Source of the DNA: a bacterium | GTDB lineage: Bacteria; Desulfobacterota; GWC2-55-46 | NCBI GenBank assembly: GCA_004298725.1 | Contig: SCQA01000021.1 | Span: 1-10,598, forward strand | Length of the DNA: 10,598 nt | Direction: 5' to 3' | Part shown: positions 1 to 6,503 of the stretch, in pieces | Layout of the letters: every line of letters begins with the position of its first letter | How positions within the stretch are numbered: the stretch's first letter is position 1 | Translations under genes and position numbers: made by a program | Notes under the pieces: model-generated | Told to the model about the DNA's origin: nothing | The model's database searches: none | Seen by the model: only the letters and a program-made list of their open reading frames with translations

Positions 1-233
1 CAGTGGAAGGCATGGTTATGCCAGTTTTTCTCTCAGAATCCACAGTCCTGTAGGGTGGACTCCGCCCACCAAAATATCAGTTGCGTTGAGTAAGCATAGC
101 GCAACCCAACGTATCGCAACTAAGGCCCAATCTTTACCAGTCGTTAGTCGAGCCTTGCCTTCTGGGACGAGTTTGGGACGATAGTTTTTGGCTCTCAAAA
201 TAGTCCAATTGCTTGATTTCCTTGAAGATAAGA
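1..233. other. Non-coding flank of ssrA with small hairpin repeats
   Basis: I see no gene here. The stretch holds two short inverted repeats: GGTGG/CCACC at 54-70 and GTTGCG/CGCAAC at 80-105. The text around them (GGGTGGACTCCGCCCACC, and GGGTTGCGCTATGC on the minus strand) looks like interspersed repeats common in many bacterial genomes. Nearer the tmRNA, two copies of TGGGACGA lie 11 bp apart at 163-170 and 174-181. An open frame crosses the region on the minus strand, but it begins inside the tmRNA 3' end and has no protein-like features, so I do not call it. That the region is the edge of an integrated element is only an inference from its position beside ssrA. Confidence 0.5.
53..105. repeat. 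Two short inverted repeats (degenerate interspersed repeat)
   Basis: Two dyads lie close together: GGTGG (54-58) with CCACC (66-70), and GTTGCG (80-85) with CGCAAC (100-105). The second arm is followed at once by CCAAC. Such hairpin-rich tracts are typical of dispersed intergenic repeats. No second full copy occurs in this window, so repeat status rests on structure and resemblance only. Confidence 0.4.
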
Positions 234-585
234 TGGTGGAGGCGGTGGGAATCGAACCCACGTCCGGAAACGCTTAGCCTGGGCATCTACATACTTAGCC
301 TGTAATTAGGTCTCGCGGAGCATCCCACCACAGGCAATGCTATGCGCCGCCAGTCCGGTTAAATCTCGCTGATAGGTCCTTCGGACATAGCCCCGTCAGC
401 TATCCTGCTAAGTGTCGTCTCTTTAAGCCCCGCAGGATTAGGCCCAAGAGACGCTGGCTGTTCTTAGGCAGCCAGAGCGTAATTGTAGTCGTTGCCGACT
501 ATAGTGTTTCCGCCTTTTTTACGAGGAGCGGGCCTCGGTATGCTTCCTTCGGCATCAGACCGTCCCGTCGAAGCCGGTCGCCCCC
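234..585 (-). ncRNA. ssrA: tmRNA (transfer-messenger RNA)
   Basis: This 352-nt RNA rescues stalled ribosomes. Charged with alanine and working with SmpB, it enters the A site, adds a degradation tag and releases the ribosome. The 5' end (GGGGGCG, at 585) pairs with the 3' strand CGCCTCC as a 7-bp acceptor stem containing one G-U pair. The 3' end carries a T arm (GTGGGTTCGATTCCCAC) and a genome-encoded CCA at 234-236. The 5' domain GGGGGCGACCGGCTTCGACG is the strongly conserved one-piece tmRNA start. A tag reading frame (GNDYNYALAA) lies at 464-496. A likely promoter is at 637-666, which would give a leader of about 45 nt for RNase P to remove. The RNA is not circularly permuted. I see no intrinsic terminator after the CCA end. 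Confidence 0.98.
464..496 (-). other. tmRNA proteolysis-tag reading frame
   Basis: The frame reads GGC AAC GAC TAC AAT TAC GCT CTG GCT GCC TAA, that is GNDYNYALAA and stop. With the alanine carried by the tmRNA itself, the tag on a rescued protein would be AGNDYNYALAA. The C-terminal ALAA is the classic recognition end for ClpXP-type proteases. The preceding TAGTC matches the usual context just upstream of the resume codon. The resume codon is GGC (Gly) rather than the more common GCA (Ala). Confidence 0.93.
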
Positions 586-636
586 ATTGTAAAACGCATG
601 AGGTTATATCAAAGAACAAAACTACCTTACTTTTTT

Positions 637-666
637 AGTATAACATTTCTGGAAAATTATTGCTAA
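637..666 (-). promoter_or_regulatory. Putative sigma70 promoter of ssrA
   Basis: On the minus strand TTAGCA (661-666, 4/6 to TTGACA) is followed after 18 nt by TATACT (637-642, 5/6 to TATAAT). A TG sits one base before the -10 hexamer, an extended -10. The predicted start near 630 leaves a leader of about 45 nt before mature tmRNA position 1. A closer TACAAT at the tmRNA edge lies too near the mature 5' end to serve. Confidence 0.5.
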
Positions 667-731
667 TTGATGTTTTGGTCGTTGACGCAAGGCGTTGCAA
701 CCGGAAGCTGGAAAATTATGTAACATCATAA

Positions 732-790
732 TCCCCCATCCCTGCCTTCTCCCAAGAAGGGGATTGATACCCCGCAAGGGGGGAAGGTAA
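732..790. repeat. C-rich hairpin repeat, copy 1
   Basis: The block between ssrA and the HIT gene contains CCTTCT/AGAAGG (745-750 with 755-760) and CCCC-GCAA-GGGG (770-781, GNRA-type loop). Its first half (CATCCCTGCCTTCTCCC) resembles two later blocks near 1313-1335 and 6797-6818, all in the same orientation. I read these as divergent copies of an interspersed C-rich hairpin repeat. No U-tract follows on the minus strand, so it is not an evident terminator for the HIT gene. Confidence 0.5.
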
Positions 791-826
791 AAAAACACCT
801 CTCGCACGCAGGCTGTGCTTCTCCGT

Positions 827-1162
827 TTACCCCATCTTTCCGTTAAGCGGCCTTTTGCCGAGTATGTGCATATGAAGATGAAATACCGTCTGGCCTCCGT
901 CTTCGTTCGTGTTTACAACCGCGCGAAAGCCGCTTTCATCAACGCCTGCCTCTTTCGCGGCCTTAGCCGCTACCAGAAGCATCTCGCCGAGAAGTTCCTT
1001 ATCAGCGCAATCAAGAAGCGTGGAATAATGTTTTTTCGGTATCACCAGCAGATGCACCGGCGCCTGCGGGTTTATGTCTTTTATCACAACAAGCCGCTCT
1101 GTTTTATGAACGACCGTCCCTTTAATTTCGCCTGACGCTATTTTACAGAATACGCAGTCCAT
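827..1162 (-). CDS. hinT: HIT-family protein (HinT-like purine nucleotide phosphoramidase)
   Basis: This 111-aa cytosolic protein belongs to the histidine-triad superfamily, whose HINT branch hydrolyses nucleoside phosphoramidates and acyl-adenylates. The signature H-L-H-M-H-I-L lies at residues 95-101 within DGGQTVFHLHMHILG, and by comparison with HINT proteins His97 is the nucleophile. The N-terminal MDCVFCKIASGEI, with Cys3 and Cys6, matches family members that bind zinc, and PVHLLVIPKKH (35-45) is the other conserved strand. I chose the start at 1162, not an in-frame ATG 24 nt upstream, because AAAGGAG lies 5 nt before it and the protein then begins as its relatives do. It stands alone between hisIE and ssrA. 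The physiological substrate cannot be told from sequence. Confidence 0.94.
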   Translation of the reverse strand: MDCVFCKIASGEIKGTVVHKTERLVVIKDINPQAPVHLLVIPKKHYSTLLDCADKELLGEMLLVAAKAAKEAGVDESGFRAVVNTNEDGGQTVFHLHMHILGKRPLNGKMG

Positions 1163-1167
1163 GTTTT

Positions 1168-1174
1168 CTCCTTT
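1168..1174 (-). promoter_or_regulatory. Ribosome binding site deciding the HIT gene start
   Basis: AAAGGAG on the minus strand ends 5 nt before the ATG at 1162. The upstream in-frame ATG at 1186 would place this site inside the coding region, so the shorter protein is preferred. Confidence 0.75.
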
Positions 1175-1312
1175 GCTACCGCTCACAAACGCGTTGAAAA
1201 AACTTCGCCTTCAGCCTGCCTTTACTCTATTCTCCCGCTTGGGGGCGTAACTATGGACGCTGGAGCACGGGAACGATAATGAATTAAGTGGTGCAGTTGC
1301 CTATCTTTAAAG

Positions 1313-1365
1313 CACCCCCACCCTGCCCTCCCCCCTCAATACCACTACGGGTATAAAGAGGGAGG
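1313..1365. repeat. C-rich hairpin repeat, copy 2
   Basis: CACCCTGCCCTCCCCC resembles the blocks at 732-753 and 6797-6818. The right arm GGGAGG (1360-1365) pairs with CCTCCC (1327-1332), and a nested ATACC/GGTAT (1339-1343 with 1350-1354) forms an inner stem. The copy is more degenerate than the one at 6797-6832. Confidence 0.45.
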
Positions 1366-1449
1366 AGATAAACTTCCCCGGAAATTACAGACACACCGTT
1401 AGACTGCCTTTTATATCCCATTGCAAAAGATTAACAAACCAGTGCGGCC

Positions 1450-2139
1450 TTATTTCTTTCTCGACTCTTTTTCCTCAATGCCCGAAGTACCGAACCTTCT
1501 TGCAAGCTCGGCAAGGGCATCTTTCACGCCGATGTCTTTATACGTCAGCAAAACCATCGTGTGAAACCATAAATCACAAAGCTCGTAAACAATATCTTTT
1601 TTTTCCTTAACCGTAGCGGCCTCGATAAGCTCGCCAGACTCCTCCTTAACTTTTTCAAGTATCTTAGCAAGCCCCTTTGAATAAAGCCCCGCCACGTACG
1701 ACTTGGCCGGGTCCGCGCTCTTTCTTTGCTGTAAAACTTTTTCAAGATTAGTAAGCACGTCTTTGCCGGATACGCCCTTTGCAACCGCGGTGGCGCCGTC
1801 AAGGCTTCTGTAAAAACAAGTCCTCTCGCCCGTGTGGCACGCCGGGCCAAGCGGGTTAACCATAATAAGCAAAGTGTCCGCGTCGCAATCATAAAACAAC
1901 GCATTAACTTCCTGAAAATTTCCCGATGTTTCGCCCTTCAGCCAGAGCTTTTTCCTTGAGCGGCTGTAATAATGCGCCTTTCCAGTGGATATGGTCTTAT
2001 CCAGCGACTCTTTATTCATGTACGCCATCATCAAAACTTCTAAAGTGCCTGCGTCCTGCGCGATGGCCGGTATAAGGCCCCGGTCATCAAACTTCAGCCC
2101 GTCAATGGCCATTTTTATTTTTTCTTTGTCAGAGTTCAT
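1450..2139 (-). CDS. hisIE: Bifunctional phosphoribosyl-AMP cyclohydrolase / phosphoribosyl-ATP pyrophosphatase
   Basis: This 229-aa enzyme does the second and third steps of histidine synthesis, PR-ATP to PR-AMP and then ring opening to ProFAR. The HisI domain (about 14-115) contains WLKGETSGNFQEV (66-78), the metal-binding D84-C85-D86-A-D88, and GPACHTGERTCF with Cys101 and Cys108. Cys85, Cys101 and Cys108 keep the 16- and 7-residue spacing of the HisI zinc ligands. The HisE domain (about 128-215) has the MazG-like pattern E167-x-x-E170 and E186-x-x-D189. It starts 13 nt after the upstream glycosyltransferase stop and probably shares its promoter. I chose ATG 2139 because the protein then begins about 20 residues before the conserved domain. 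A longer start at 2196 would overlap the glycosyltransferase gene by 44 nt. Neither start has a strong ribosome binding site. No other his genes are in the window. Confidence 0.96.
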   Translation of the reverse strand: MNSDKEKIKMAIDGLKFDDRGLIPAIAQDAGTLEVLMMAYMNKESLDKTISTGKAHYYSRSRKKLWLKGETSGNFQEVNALFYDCDADTLLIMVNPLGPACHTGERTCFYRSLDGATAVAKGVSGKDVLTNLEKVLQQRKSADPAKSYVAGLYSKGLAKILEKVKEESGELIEAATVKEKKDIVYELCDLWFHTMVLLTYKDIGVKDALAELARRFGTSGIEEKESRKK

Positions 2140-2152
2140 GCAATTAACCGTT

Positions 2153-2911
2153 TTAAAGCCTCTTGCCGTTTTTGTTGAATATTGAAAAATGTCCAAGCCC
2201 GAGCTTCTCTAACTTGAACTTAACGGCAGTTAAAAGCACCCCAAGCCCGTACACGGCGCTTCTTGAAAAATTAATTGAAGACGCCTCGGCAAAGTATTTA
2301 GTAGGGCAACTTATCTCGCCTATGCGAAAGCCGAAATACACGGTCTGCGCGAGCATTTCGTTGTCAAAAATAAAATCGTCCGAATTCTCCCGTAAAGGAA
2401 GCGTCTGTAAAACCTTCGCGCCGAACGCCCTGTAGCCAGTGTGATACTCTGAAAACTTCTCGCGCAAAAGCATGTTCTCAAAAAGAGTCAAAAACCTGTT
2501 GGATACGTACTTATAAAACGGCATACCGCCCTTCAACGCGCCAGTGCCGAGTATTCTTGAGCCAAGCACCGCGTCATACTCGCCGGAAGCTATCATTGAC
2601 GCCATTGCCGTTATAAGACGCGGGGCGTACTGATAATCCGGGTGAACCATAACTATAATGTCCGCCTTCAATTTAAGCGCCTCGGCGTAGCATGTCTTCT
2701 GGTTGCCGCCGTAGCCGGTATTTCTTTCATGCACGACTATGTGCTTTATGCCAAGCCGCCTGCCGACTTCGACCGTAGCGTCGCTACTGTGATCGTCAAC
2801 AAGAATGACTTCATCAACGACGTCAAACGGTATGTCGTTATACGTCATCGTTAGCGTCTTTTCAGCGTGGTACGCGGGTAAAACAACCGCTATTTTTTTG
2901 TTATGTAGCAT
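2153..2911 (-). CDS. Family 2 glycosyltransferase (polyprenyl-phosphate hexose synthase-like)
   Basis: This 252-aa protein has a GT-A fold of the DPM1 / dolichyl-phosphate glucose synthase kind. Such enzymes move a hexose from a nucleotide sugar to a polyprenyl phosphate at the cytosolic membrane face. Visible motifs are VVLPAYHAEKTL (9-20), DEVILVDDHSSD (33-44, nucleotide-binding Asp39/Asp40), NTGYGGNQK (64-72), the metal-site region MVHPDYQY (88-95, with His-Pro-Asp where many relatives have DxD) and EYHTGYRAFG toward the middle. No C-terminal membrane helix is evident, so it is probably a peripheral protein. It is first in an operon with hisIE, behind a promoter at 2947-2975. An AGGA lies 11 nt before the ATG. 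The divergent neighbour is a GT-C type membrane protein that could use its product. Sugar and lipid specificity cannot be read from the sequence. Confidence 0.9.
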   Translation of the reverse strand: MLHNKKIAVVLPAYHAEKTLTMTYNDIPFDVVDEVILVDDHSSDATVEVGRRLGIKHIVVHERNTGYGGNQKTCYAEALKLKADIIVMVHPDYQYAPRLITAMASMIASGEYDAVLGSRILGTGALKGGMPFYKYVSNRFLTLFENMLLREKFSEYHTGYRAFGAKVLQTLPLRENSDDFIFDNEMLAQTVYFGFRIGEISCPTKYFAEASSINFSRSAVYGLGVLLTAVKFKLEKLGLGHFSIFNKNGKRL

Positions 2912-2946
2912 ATTATAATTTATCCTGTTCCTTTAAAATATGTGAA

Positions 2947-2975
2947 ATTATTACAAATAGGCCTTGCCAAGTCAA
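2947..2975 (-). promoter_or_regulatory. Putative sigma70 promoter of the GT2-hisIE operon
   Basis: On the minus strand TTGACT (2970-2975, 5/6) and AATAAT (2947-2952, 5/6) are separated by an ideal 17 nt. The predicted start near 2940 gives a leader of about 30 nt before the glycosyltransferase ATG at 2911. Confidence 0.6.
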
Positions 2976-3018
2976 ATATTATCGCACTGCGACGGCGAAG
3001 GCCTCCGGTCGAAACCCT

Positions 3019-3047
3019 TTGATTTCGCCGCGCGCTTGAGTGATAAT
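3019..3047 (+). promoter_or_regulatory. Putative sigma70 promoter of the TPR membrane protein
   Basis: TTGATT (3019-3024, 4/6) and GATAAT (3042-3047, 5/6) are 17 nt apart. A start near 3054 would place the palindromes at 3057-3153 in the mRNA leader. It is back to back with the promoter of the divergent glycosyltransferase gene, whose -35 box ends 43 nt away. Confidence 0.5.
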
Positions 3048-3056
3048 TCAATTACC

Positions 3057-3153
3057 CCGCCATTTATGGCGGAAATTGCCGGCAAGGTAGCTACCTTTTT
3101 TATAGCTCGGCTTTGACACGCCCTCAAAAGGCCGGGTGCGCACCGAGCACCCG
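3057..3153 (+). repeat. Cluster of palindromes in the leader of the TPR gene
   Basis: Four dyads follow one another: CCGCCAT-TT-ATGGCGG (3057-3072), the perfect palindrome TTGCCGGCAA (3076-3085), the perfect 14-bp palindrome AAGGTAGCTACCTT (3084-3097) running into six Ts, and CGGGTGC with GCACCCG (3133-3139 and 3147-3153, 7-nt loop). The last ends 10 nt before the preferred ATG at 3164. The third resembles a weak intrinsic terminator with a tight 4-nt loop. They may act as operators or as mRNA leader structures, and the sequence alone does not decide. Confidence 0.6.
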
Positions 3154-3163
3154 ATTCAACATC

Positions 3164-4927
3164 ATGCGAAACGAACAAGACGCCGACATGCGCAAAAACA
3201 ATACTACTCATCAAAAAACCGCTGACGCAGGCGCTTCCAAATGGGCCGCGCTGATACTTGCCTTAACCACCGTGGCCGCAACCTTCATAGCGTACGCGCC
3301 GTCTCTCAGAAACAGCTTCGTAAACTGGGACGACAGGTCGTATATTTATGAAAACACCCTTATCCGCTCAGTTGATTTACACTTCTTTAAAACCATCTTT
3401 ACCGAGCCGGTCGTATACAACTGGCATCCGCTTACCGTAATTTCATACGCAATCAACTACGCCATTTGGGGCTATAATCCGTACGGCTACCATTTTGACA
3501 ACGCGCTATTTCATTCCATTAACGTACTGCTCATCTTTTATCTCGTGCTTAGCCTTGCGAAAACGCCGCTCTGGCCCGCCAAACTTTCCGCATACAACTG
3601 TAAACTTTTTACCGCGGCCATAACCGCGCTTCTGTTCGGCCTTCACCCGCAACACGTGGAATCCGTCGCGTGGATATCTGAAAGAAAGGACGTGCTAAGC
3701 GCGCTTTTCTTTCTCGCCGGCGTGCTTGCGTATTTAAAATACGCGCAGGTTGAAAAAAAACATCTCTTTTACGCGCTTACTCTTATCTTTTTCATTCTCG
3801 GCCTTATGAGCAAGCCAATGATTATAACACTGCCGGCGGTGCTGGTAATACTTGACTTTTATCCGCTTGGCAGGCTTAAAAAAAGCAATGTTACGCGCCT
3901 TATTATTGAAAAAGCGCCGTTTTTCGCGCTCAGCGCGGTTTCCGCCGCTCTGACCATATGGGCGCAAAAAACCGCCCTTGCCTCTACCGATAGTATGCCG
4001 CTTGACACGCGGCTTTTTACGGCAATACGCTCATACGCGTTTTATCTTTACAAGATGTTCTTGCCGCTTGACCTCGTGCCTTATTATCCGTACCCTGAAA
4101 ACCCTGTCTTTTTCTCCTTTGACTACGTAACGGCTATTCTTATTATAGCGGCTATAACGATTTTTTGCTTATACTCCCTGAAATACACAAGGGCATTTCT
4201 TGCGGTCTGGCTATTTTACGTAATTACGCTTTCTCCGGTTATAGGAATAATTCAGGTAGGCGCGCAGGCCGCGGCGGACAGATACATGTACCTGCCGTCC
4301 ATAGCGCCTTTAACGCTCATCGCAATAGGCGCGTGTTATGCGTATAAGCGGTTCGCAAACCGCTATGTCATTTCCATTGCGCTTATCGCGATGACTACGC
4401 TTGGCGCGCTGACAATAAAGCAAACCTACGTTTGGAAAAACCCGATAACCCTGTGGACGCGCCAGATTGAAAAGATGCCCATAATACTCGGCTACACTAA
4501 CCGCGCTACGGCGTATCACAATATGGGCCGCTACAAAGAGGCCATTGCCGACTATACAGTAATAATAGAAAGCAAAAACACGGACCTTACCGAGGTGTTT
4601 CTTGAAAGGGGTTTGTCTTATCAGGCAATGGGCGAAGTAAAAACGGCAATTGACGACTTCAGCTCGGCCCTTGCGCTCAGTCCGACAAATATAAAAGCGC
4701 TGAACAACAGAGGCAACGCCTACAAAAGGGCTGGTGAGCGCGTGCTTGCGATAAACGACTTTGAAGCCGCCATCAGATTAGAACCTTCAAACCCGGTGCT
4801 TTACTATAACCTTAGCCTTGTGTACCTTGACATAAACAACAAAAAACAAGCGCTTGAGAATATGCGTAAAGCCGCGAATCTTGGCTTGCCTGCGGCGGTA
4901 GAGTATATTAGAAATAACGGAGAATGA
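3164..4927 (+). CDS. TMTC-like GT-C membrane glycosyltransferase with C-terminal TPR repeats
   Basis: This protein of about 587 aa has an N-terminal integral membrane region of about ten hydrophobic segments (28-435) and a C-terminal TPR domain (about 445-580). After the first membrane helix comes F-V-N-W-D-D-R (52-58). The Asp pair in the first extracytoplasmic loop fits the catalytic site of GT-C enzymes. The segments NWHPLTVISYAINY and FGLHPQHVESVAWISERKDV are hallmarks of TMTC-like proteins, known in animals as dolichyl-phosphate-mannose-dependent O-mannosyltransferases. TPR units include YHNMGRYKEAIADY, YQAMGEVKTAIDDF and YKRAGERVLAINDF. I prefer ATG 3164, since the first in-frame start, TTG 3113, would put leader hairpins in the coding region. 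ATG 3188 is also possible, and none has a clear ribosome binding site. It is divergent from a GT2 gene that could supply its lipid-linked donor. Acceptor and sugar are unknown. Confidence 0.85.
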   Translation: MRNEQDADMRKNNTTHQKTADAGASKWAALILALTTVAATFIAYAPSLRNSFVNWDDRSYIYENTLIRSVDLHFFKTIFTEPVVYNWHPLTVISYAINYAIWGYNPYGYHFDNALFHSINVLLIFYLVLSLAKTPLWPAKLSAYNCKLFTAAITALLFGLHPQHVESVAWISERKDVLSALFFLAGVLAYLKYAQVEKKHLFYALTLIFFILGLMSKPMIITLPAVLVILDFYPLGRLKKSNVTRLIIEKAPFFALSAVSAALTIWAQKTALASTDSMPLDTRLFTAIRSYAFYLYKMFLPLDLVPYYPYPENPVFFSFDYVTAILIIAAITIFCLYSLKYTRAFLAVWLFYVITLSPVIGIIQVGAQAAADRYMYLPSIAPLTLIAIGACYAYKRFANRYVISIALIAMTTLGALTIKQTYVWKNPITLWTRQIEKMPIILGYTNRATAYHNMGRYKEAIADYTVIIESKNTDLTEVFLERGLSYQAMGEVKTAIDDFSSALALSPTNIKALNNRGNAYKRAGERVLAINDFEAAIRLEPSNPVLYYNLSLVYLDINNKKQALENMRKAANLGLPAAVEYIRNNGE

Positions 4928-5061
4928 CGAACAGGCGACGAATATATAACAGCTTATAAAGCTGTATATGCGGACGATGGGAAAATTGCGCCAATTAAGA
5001 GTTAAGGCGGCTTAAGTACGGTTAAGGCCGCCGTACGGCGACAAGCCGCGCAAAAACCGCC
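4928..5061. other. Convergent intergenic region with inverted repeats
   Basis: Between the stops of the TPR gene and ccsB lie ACAGCTT-ATA-AAGCTGT (4949-4965), GTACGG/CCGTAC (5016-5021 with 5031-5036), a perfect 12-bp palindrome CGCCGTACGGCG (5029-5040), and TTAAGGCGG (5002-5010), which pairs with CCGCCTTAA (5057-5065) overlapping the ccsB stop. The motif GTTAAGGC occurs twice (5001-5008 and 5021-5028). Position suggests these stems end transcription from both sides. None has a good T-tract, so the terminator role is inference. Confidence 0.45.
4949..4965 (+). terminator. Possible terminator hairpin of the TPR gene
   Basis: A 7-bp stem with a 3-nt loop starts 22 nt after the TPR gene stop. 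No run of Ts follows, so if it ends transcription it does so weakly or with Rho. Confidence 0.3.
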
Positions 5062-5844
5062 TTAAAAACTGTGAGAGCTCTTCATAAGAAGGCTTACGCC
5101 GAGATAAGTAAATAGCACCACGAAAAAGCCGCAAACGGTCGCTATTGACAAGCCCCTTCCCTTCCAGTCTTTCACGTAATACGCGTGCATGGCTCCGGCG
5201 TAAAAAAACCAGACTATGAACGACCATATTACCTTGGGCTCCCACATCCAGTAAAGCCCCCACGCGAGGTAAGCCCAAACCGCGCCTGAAAACATGGAAG
5301 CGGAAAAAAAACCAAACCCCCATAAAACCGATCTTCCGGCAATATCCTGAAACTTCTTAACATCGCTGTCATTCGCGCTTTTAGCCGCGTATATAAGATT
5401 TAGAAGCGCCGCGCTAAAGGCAAGCGTAAAAAACGCGTACGCGAAAAATGAAAAAGTTACATGCGTTTCAAACCAGCGCGTTCTGAGTATCAGGCTTAGC
5501 GGCCCGCCGGGCTTTTCCTTAAAAAAAGAAAACACCAGCGCGAGCACGGCAACAGGCACGGTTATAAGCTCGGTTACGCGCTCATTATACCTGAAGATGA
5601 CGCTTACGCTCAGTAAAACCGTTGACCAGCTGAAGAAGATCAACGTTTCGTACATGCTCGCCATTGGCGCGTGGCCGGTGGCATATACGCGAAGGACGAG
5701 CGCAAGAGTATGCAAAGCAAGGCCCGCTGAAATAAGCGCCTTCGACGCTTTGCTCATTGCGGCATTTTTTCCGGCATTGTAAATCAACACCGAAATAAAA
5801 CTAAGCGCGTAGAGCGCAAGCGCGGCATAAAGTATTATTTTCAT
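5062..5844 (-). CDS. ccsB: System II cytochrome c biogenesis protein CcsA/CcsB family (ResC-like)
   Basis: This 260-aa membrane protein has about eight hydrophobic segments and belongs to the heme-handling CcsA/ResC family. Together with ResB/Ccs1 it moves heme across the membrane and attaches it to apocytochromes c. The tryptophan-rich WWD-type segment W-G-L-Y-W-M-W-E-P-K-V-I-W lies at 195-207. Histidines sit where the family has heme ligands: His128 (ETHVTFSFFAY), His220 (AMHAYYV) and His258 in the closing FTYLGVSLLMKSSHSF. An early histidine is in LALHTLALVLR (His45). The length is normal for the short bacterial form. The usual D and E of WDPKE are replaced by Glu202 and Val205. The start lies 8 nt after the queE stop, so translation is probably coupled. 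No ResB partner is in the window. Confidence 0.92.
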   Translation of the reverse strand: MKIILYAALALYALSFISVLIYNAGKNAAMSKASKALISAGLALHTLALVLRVYATGHAPMASMYETLIFFSWSTVLLSVSVIFRYNERVTELITVPVAVLALVFSFFKEKPGGPLSLILRTRWFETHVTFSFFAYAFFTLAFSAALLNLIYAAKSANDSDVKKFQDIAGRSVLWGFGFFSASMFSGAVWAYLAWGLYWMWEPKVIWSFIVWFFYAGAMHAYYVKDWKGRGLSIATVCGFFVVLFTYLGVSLLMKSSHSF

Positions 5845-5852
5845 TGCTTAGA

Positions 5853-6491
5853 TTATCTGCCCCGTTCGCCGTTCCATATGTATTTATGAAGCTGGATCGA
5901 GAGCCTTACGCTAAGGCCGTCTTCAAGTATCCATCGCGCGAGGTCTTTCGGGTCAAGCCCCGGGGTTACCGGCGCAAAAAGCACCTCGGCGGCCCTGTCC
6001 TTCGCAAACTCACGAAGAAAGTCTTTTGCAAATTCATAATCTTCCCTCGCGGCGATGACAAATTTGAATTCATCATACTCGGTAATAAAACCGAGGTTTT
6101 CAATGAGAAAAGAACCCGCGTGCCCGCTTGACGGACATTTTACGTCAACAACCTTAACGGCTTTTTTGCTTATTCCGTCAAGGCATACGCTTCCGTTTGT
6201 TTCGATAAGGACTTTCAGTCCGCCGGCAACAAGCTTTTCAACAAGCTCTTTAGCGCCGCTTTGAATAAGCGGCTCGCCGCCGGTTACTTCCACAAGGCCG
6301 CACTTAAAGCCTTTTACCTCGGCTATTATCTCATCCGCAGTCATGTCGCGCGCGCCTTCAACGCCCCTTGCGTAAGGGGTATCGCACCAAGAGCAGGTCA
6401 GGTTGCATCCCGCGAGCCTCACAAACACGCAAGCAAGCCCGGCGTACGTTGACTCGCCCTGTATGCTGAGAAATATTTCTGATACAAACAT
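5853..6491 (-). CDS. queE: 7-carboxy-7-deazaguanine synthase (radical SAM)
   Basis: This 212-aa cytosolic enzyme converts 6-carboxytetrahydropterin to 7-carboxy-7-deazaguanine, the ring-contraction step toward preQ1 and queuosine of tRNA. The N-terminal MFVSEIFLSIQGES contains the substrate-binding IQGE of the family. The radical SAM cluster motif is C29-x3-C33-x2-C36 (CNLTCSWCDT), and VEVTGGEPL (67-75) is the SAM-binding GGE motif. The C-terminal IQLHKYIWNG is also typical of QueE. The start at 6491 has AGAGG a few nucleotides upstream. It is followed 8 nt later by ccsB and preceded by a short candidate ORF and inverted repeats that may control it. No queC, queD or queF lies within the window. 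Confidence 0.96.
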   Translation of the reverse strand: MFVSEIFLSIQGESTYAGLACVFVRLAGCNLTCSWCDTPYARGVEGARDMTADEIIAEVKGFKCGLVEVTGGEPLIQSGAKELVEKLVAGGLKVLIETNGSVCLDGISKKAVKVVDVKCPSSGHAGSFLIENLGFITEYDEFKFVIAAREDYEFAKDFLREFAKDRAAEVLFAPVTPGLDPKDLARWILEDGLSVRLSIQLHKYIWNGERGR

Positions 6492-6503
6492 AACGCCTCT
6501 TAC

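Larger units (their letters stand above)
1163..1449. other. Intergenic region between hisIE and the HIT gene
   Basis: These 287 nt hold the HIT ribosome binding site at the left end and a C-rich repeat at 1313-1365. I see no further ORF with coding character, no convincing sigma70 promoter for the HIT gene and no hairpin with a T-tract behind hisIE. Confidence 0.5.

Noticed and set aside
16..261. 81-codon minus-strand frame left of ssrA
   Set aside because: It begins inside the tmRNA T arm, covers hairpin repeats, has no ribosome binding site and shows no family features.
622..807. 61-codon minus-strand frame between ssrA and the HIT gene
   Set aside because: It runs through the C-rich hairpin repeat and the putative ssrA promoter; the translation is repeat-derived.
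815..1135. 106-codon plus-strand frame
   Set aside because: It is antisense to the well-supported HIT gene and has no recognisable features of its own.
3113..3118. TTGACA as a -35 box, or its TTG as start of the TPR gene
   Set aside because: No -10-like hexamer follows at suitable distance, and a TTG start here would put the leader hairpins in the coding region with no ribosome binding site.
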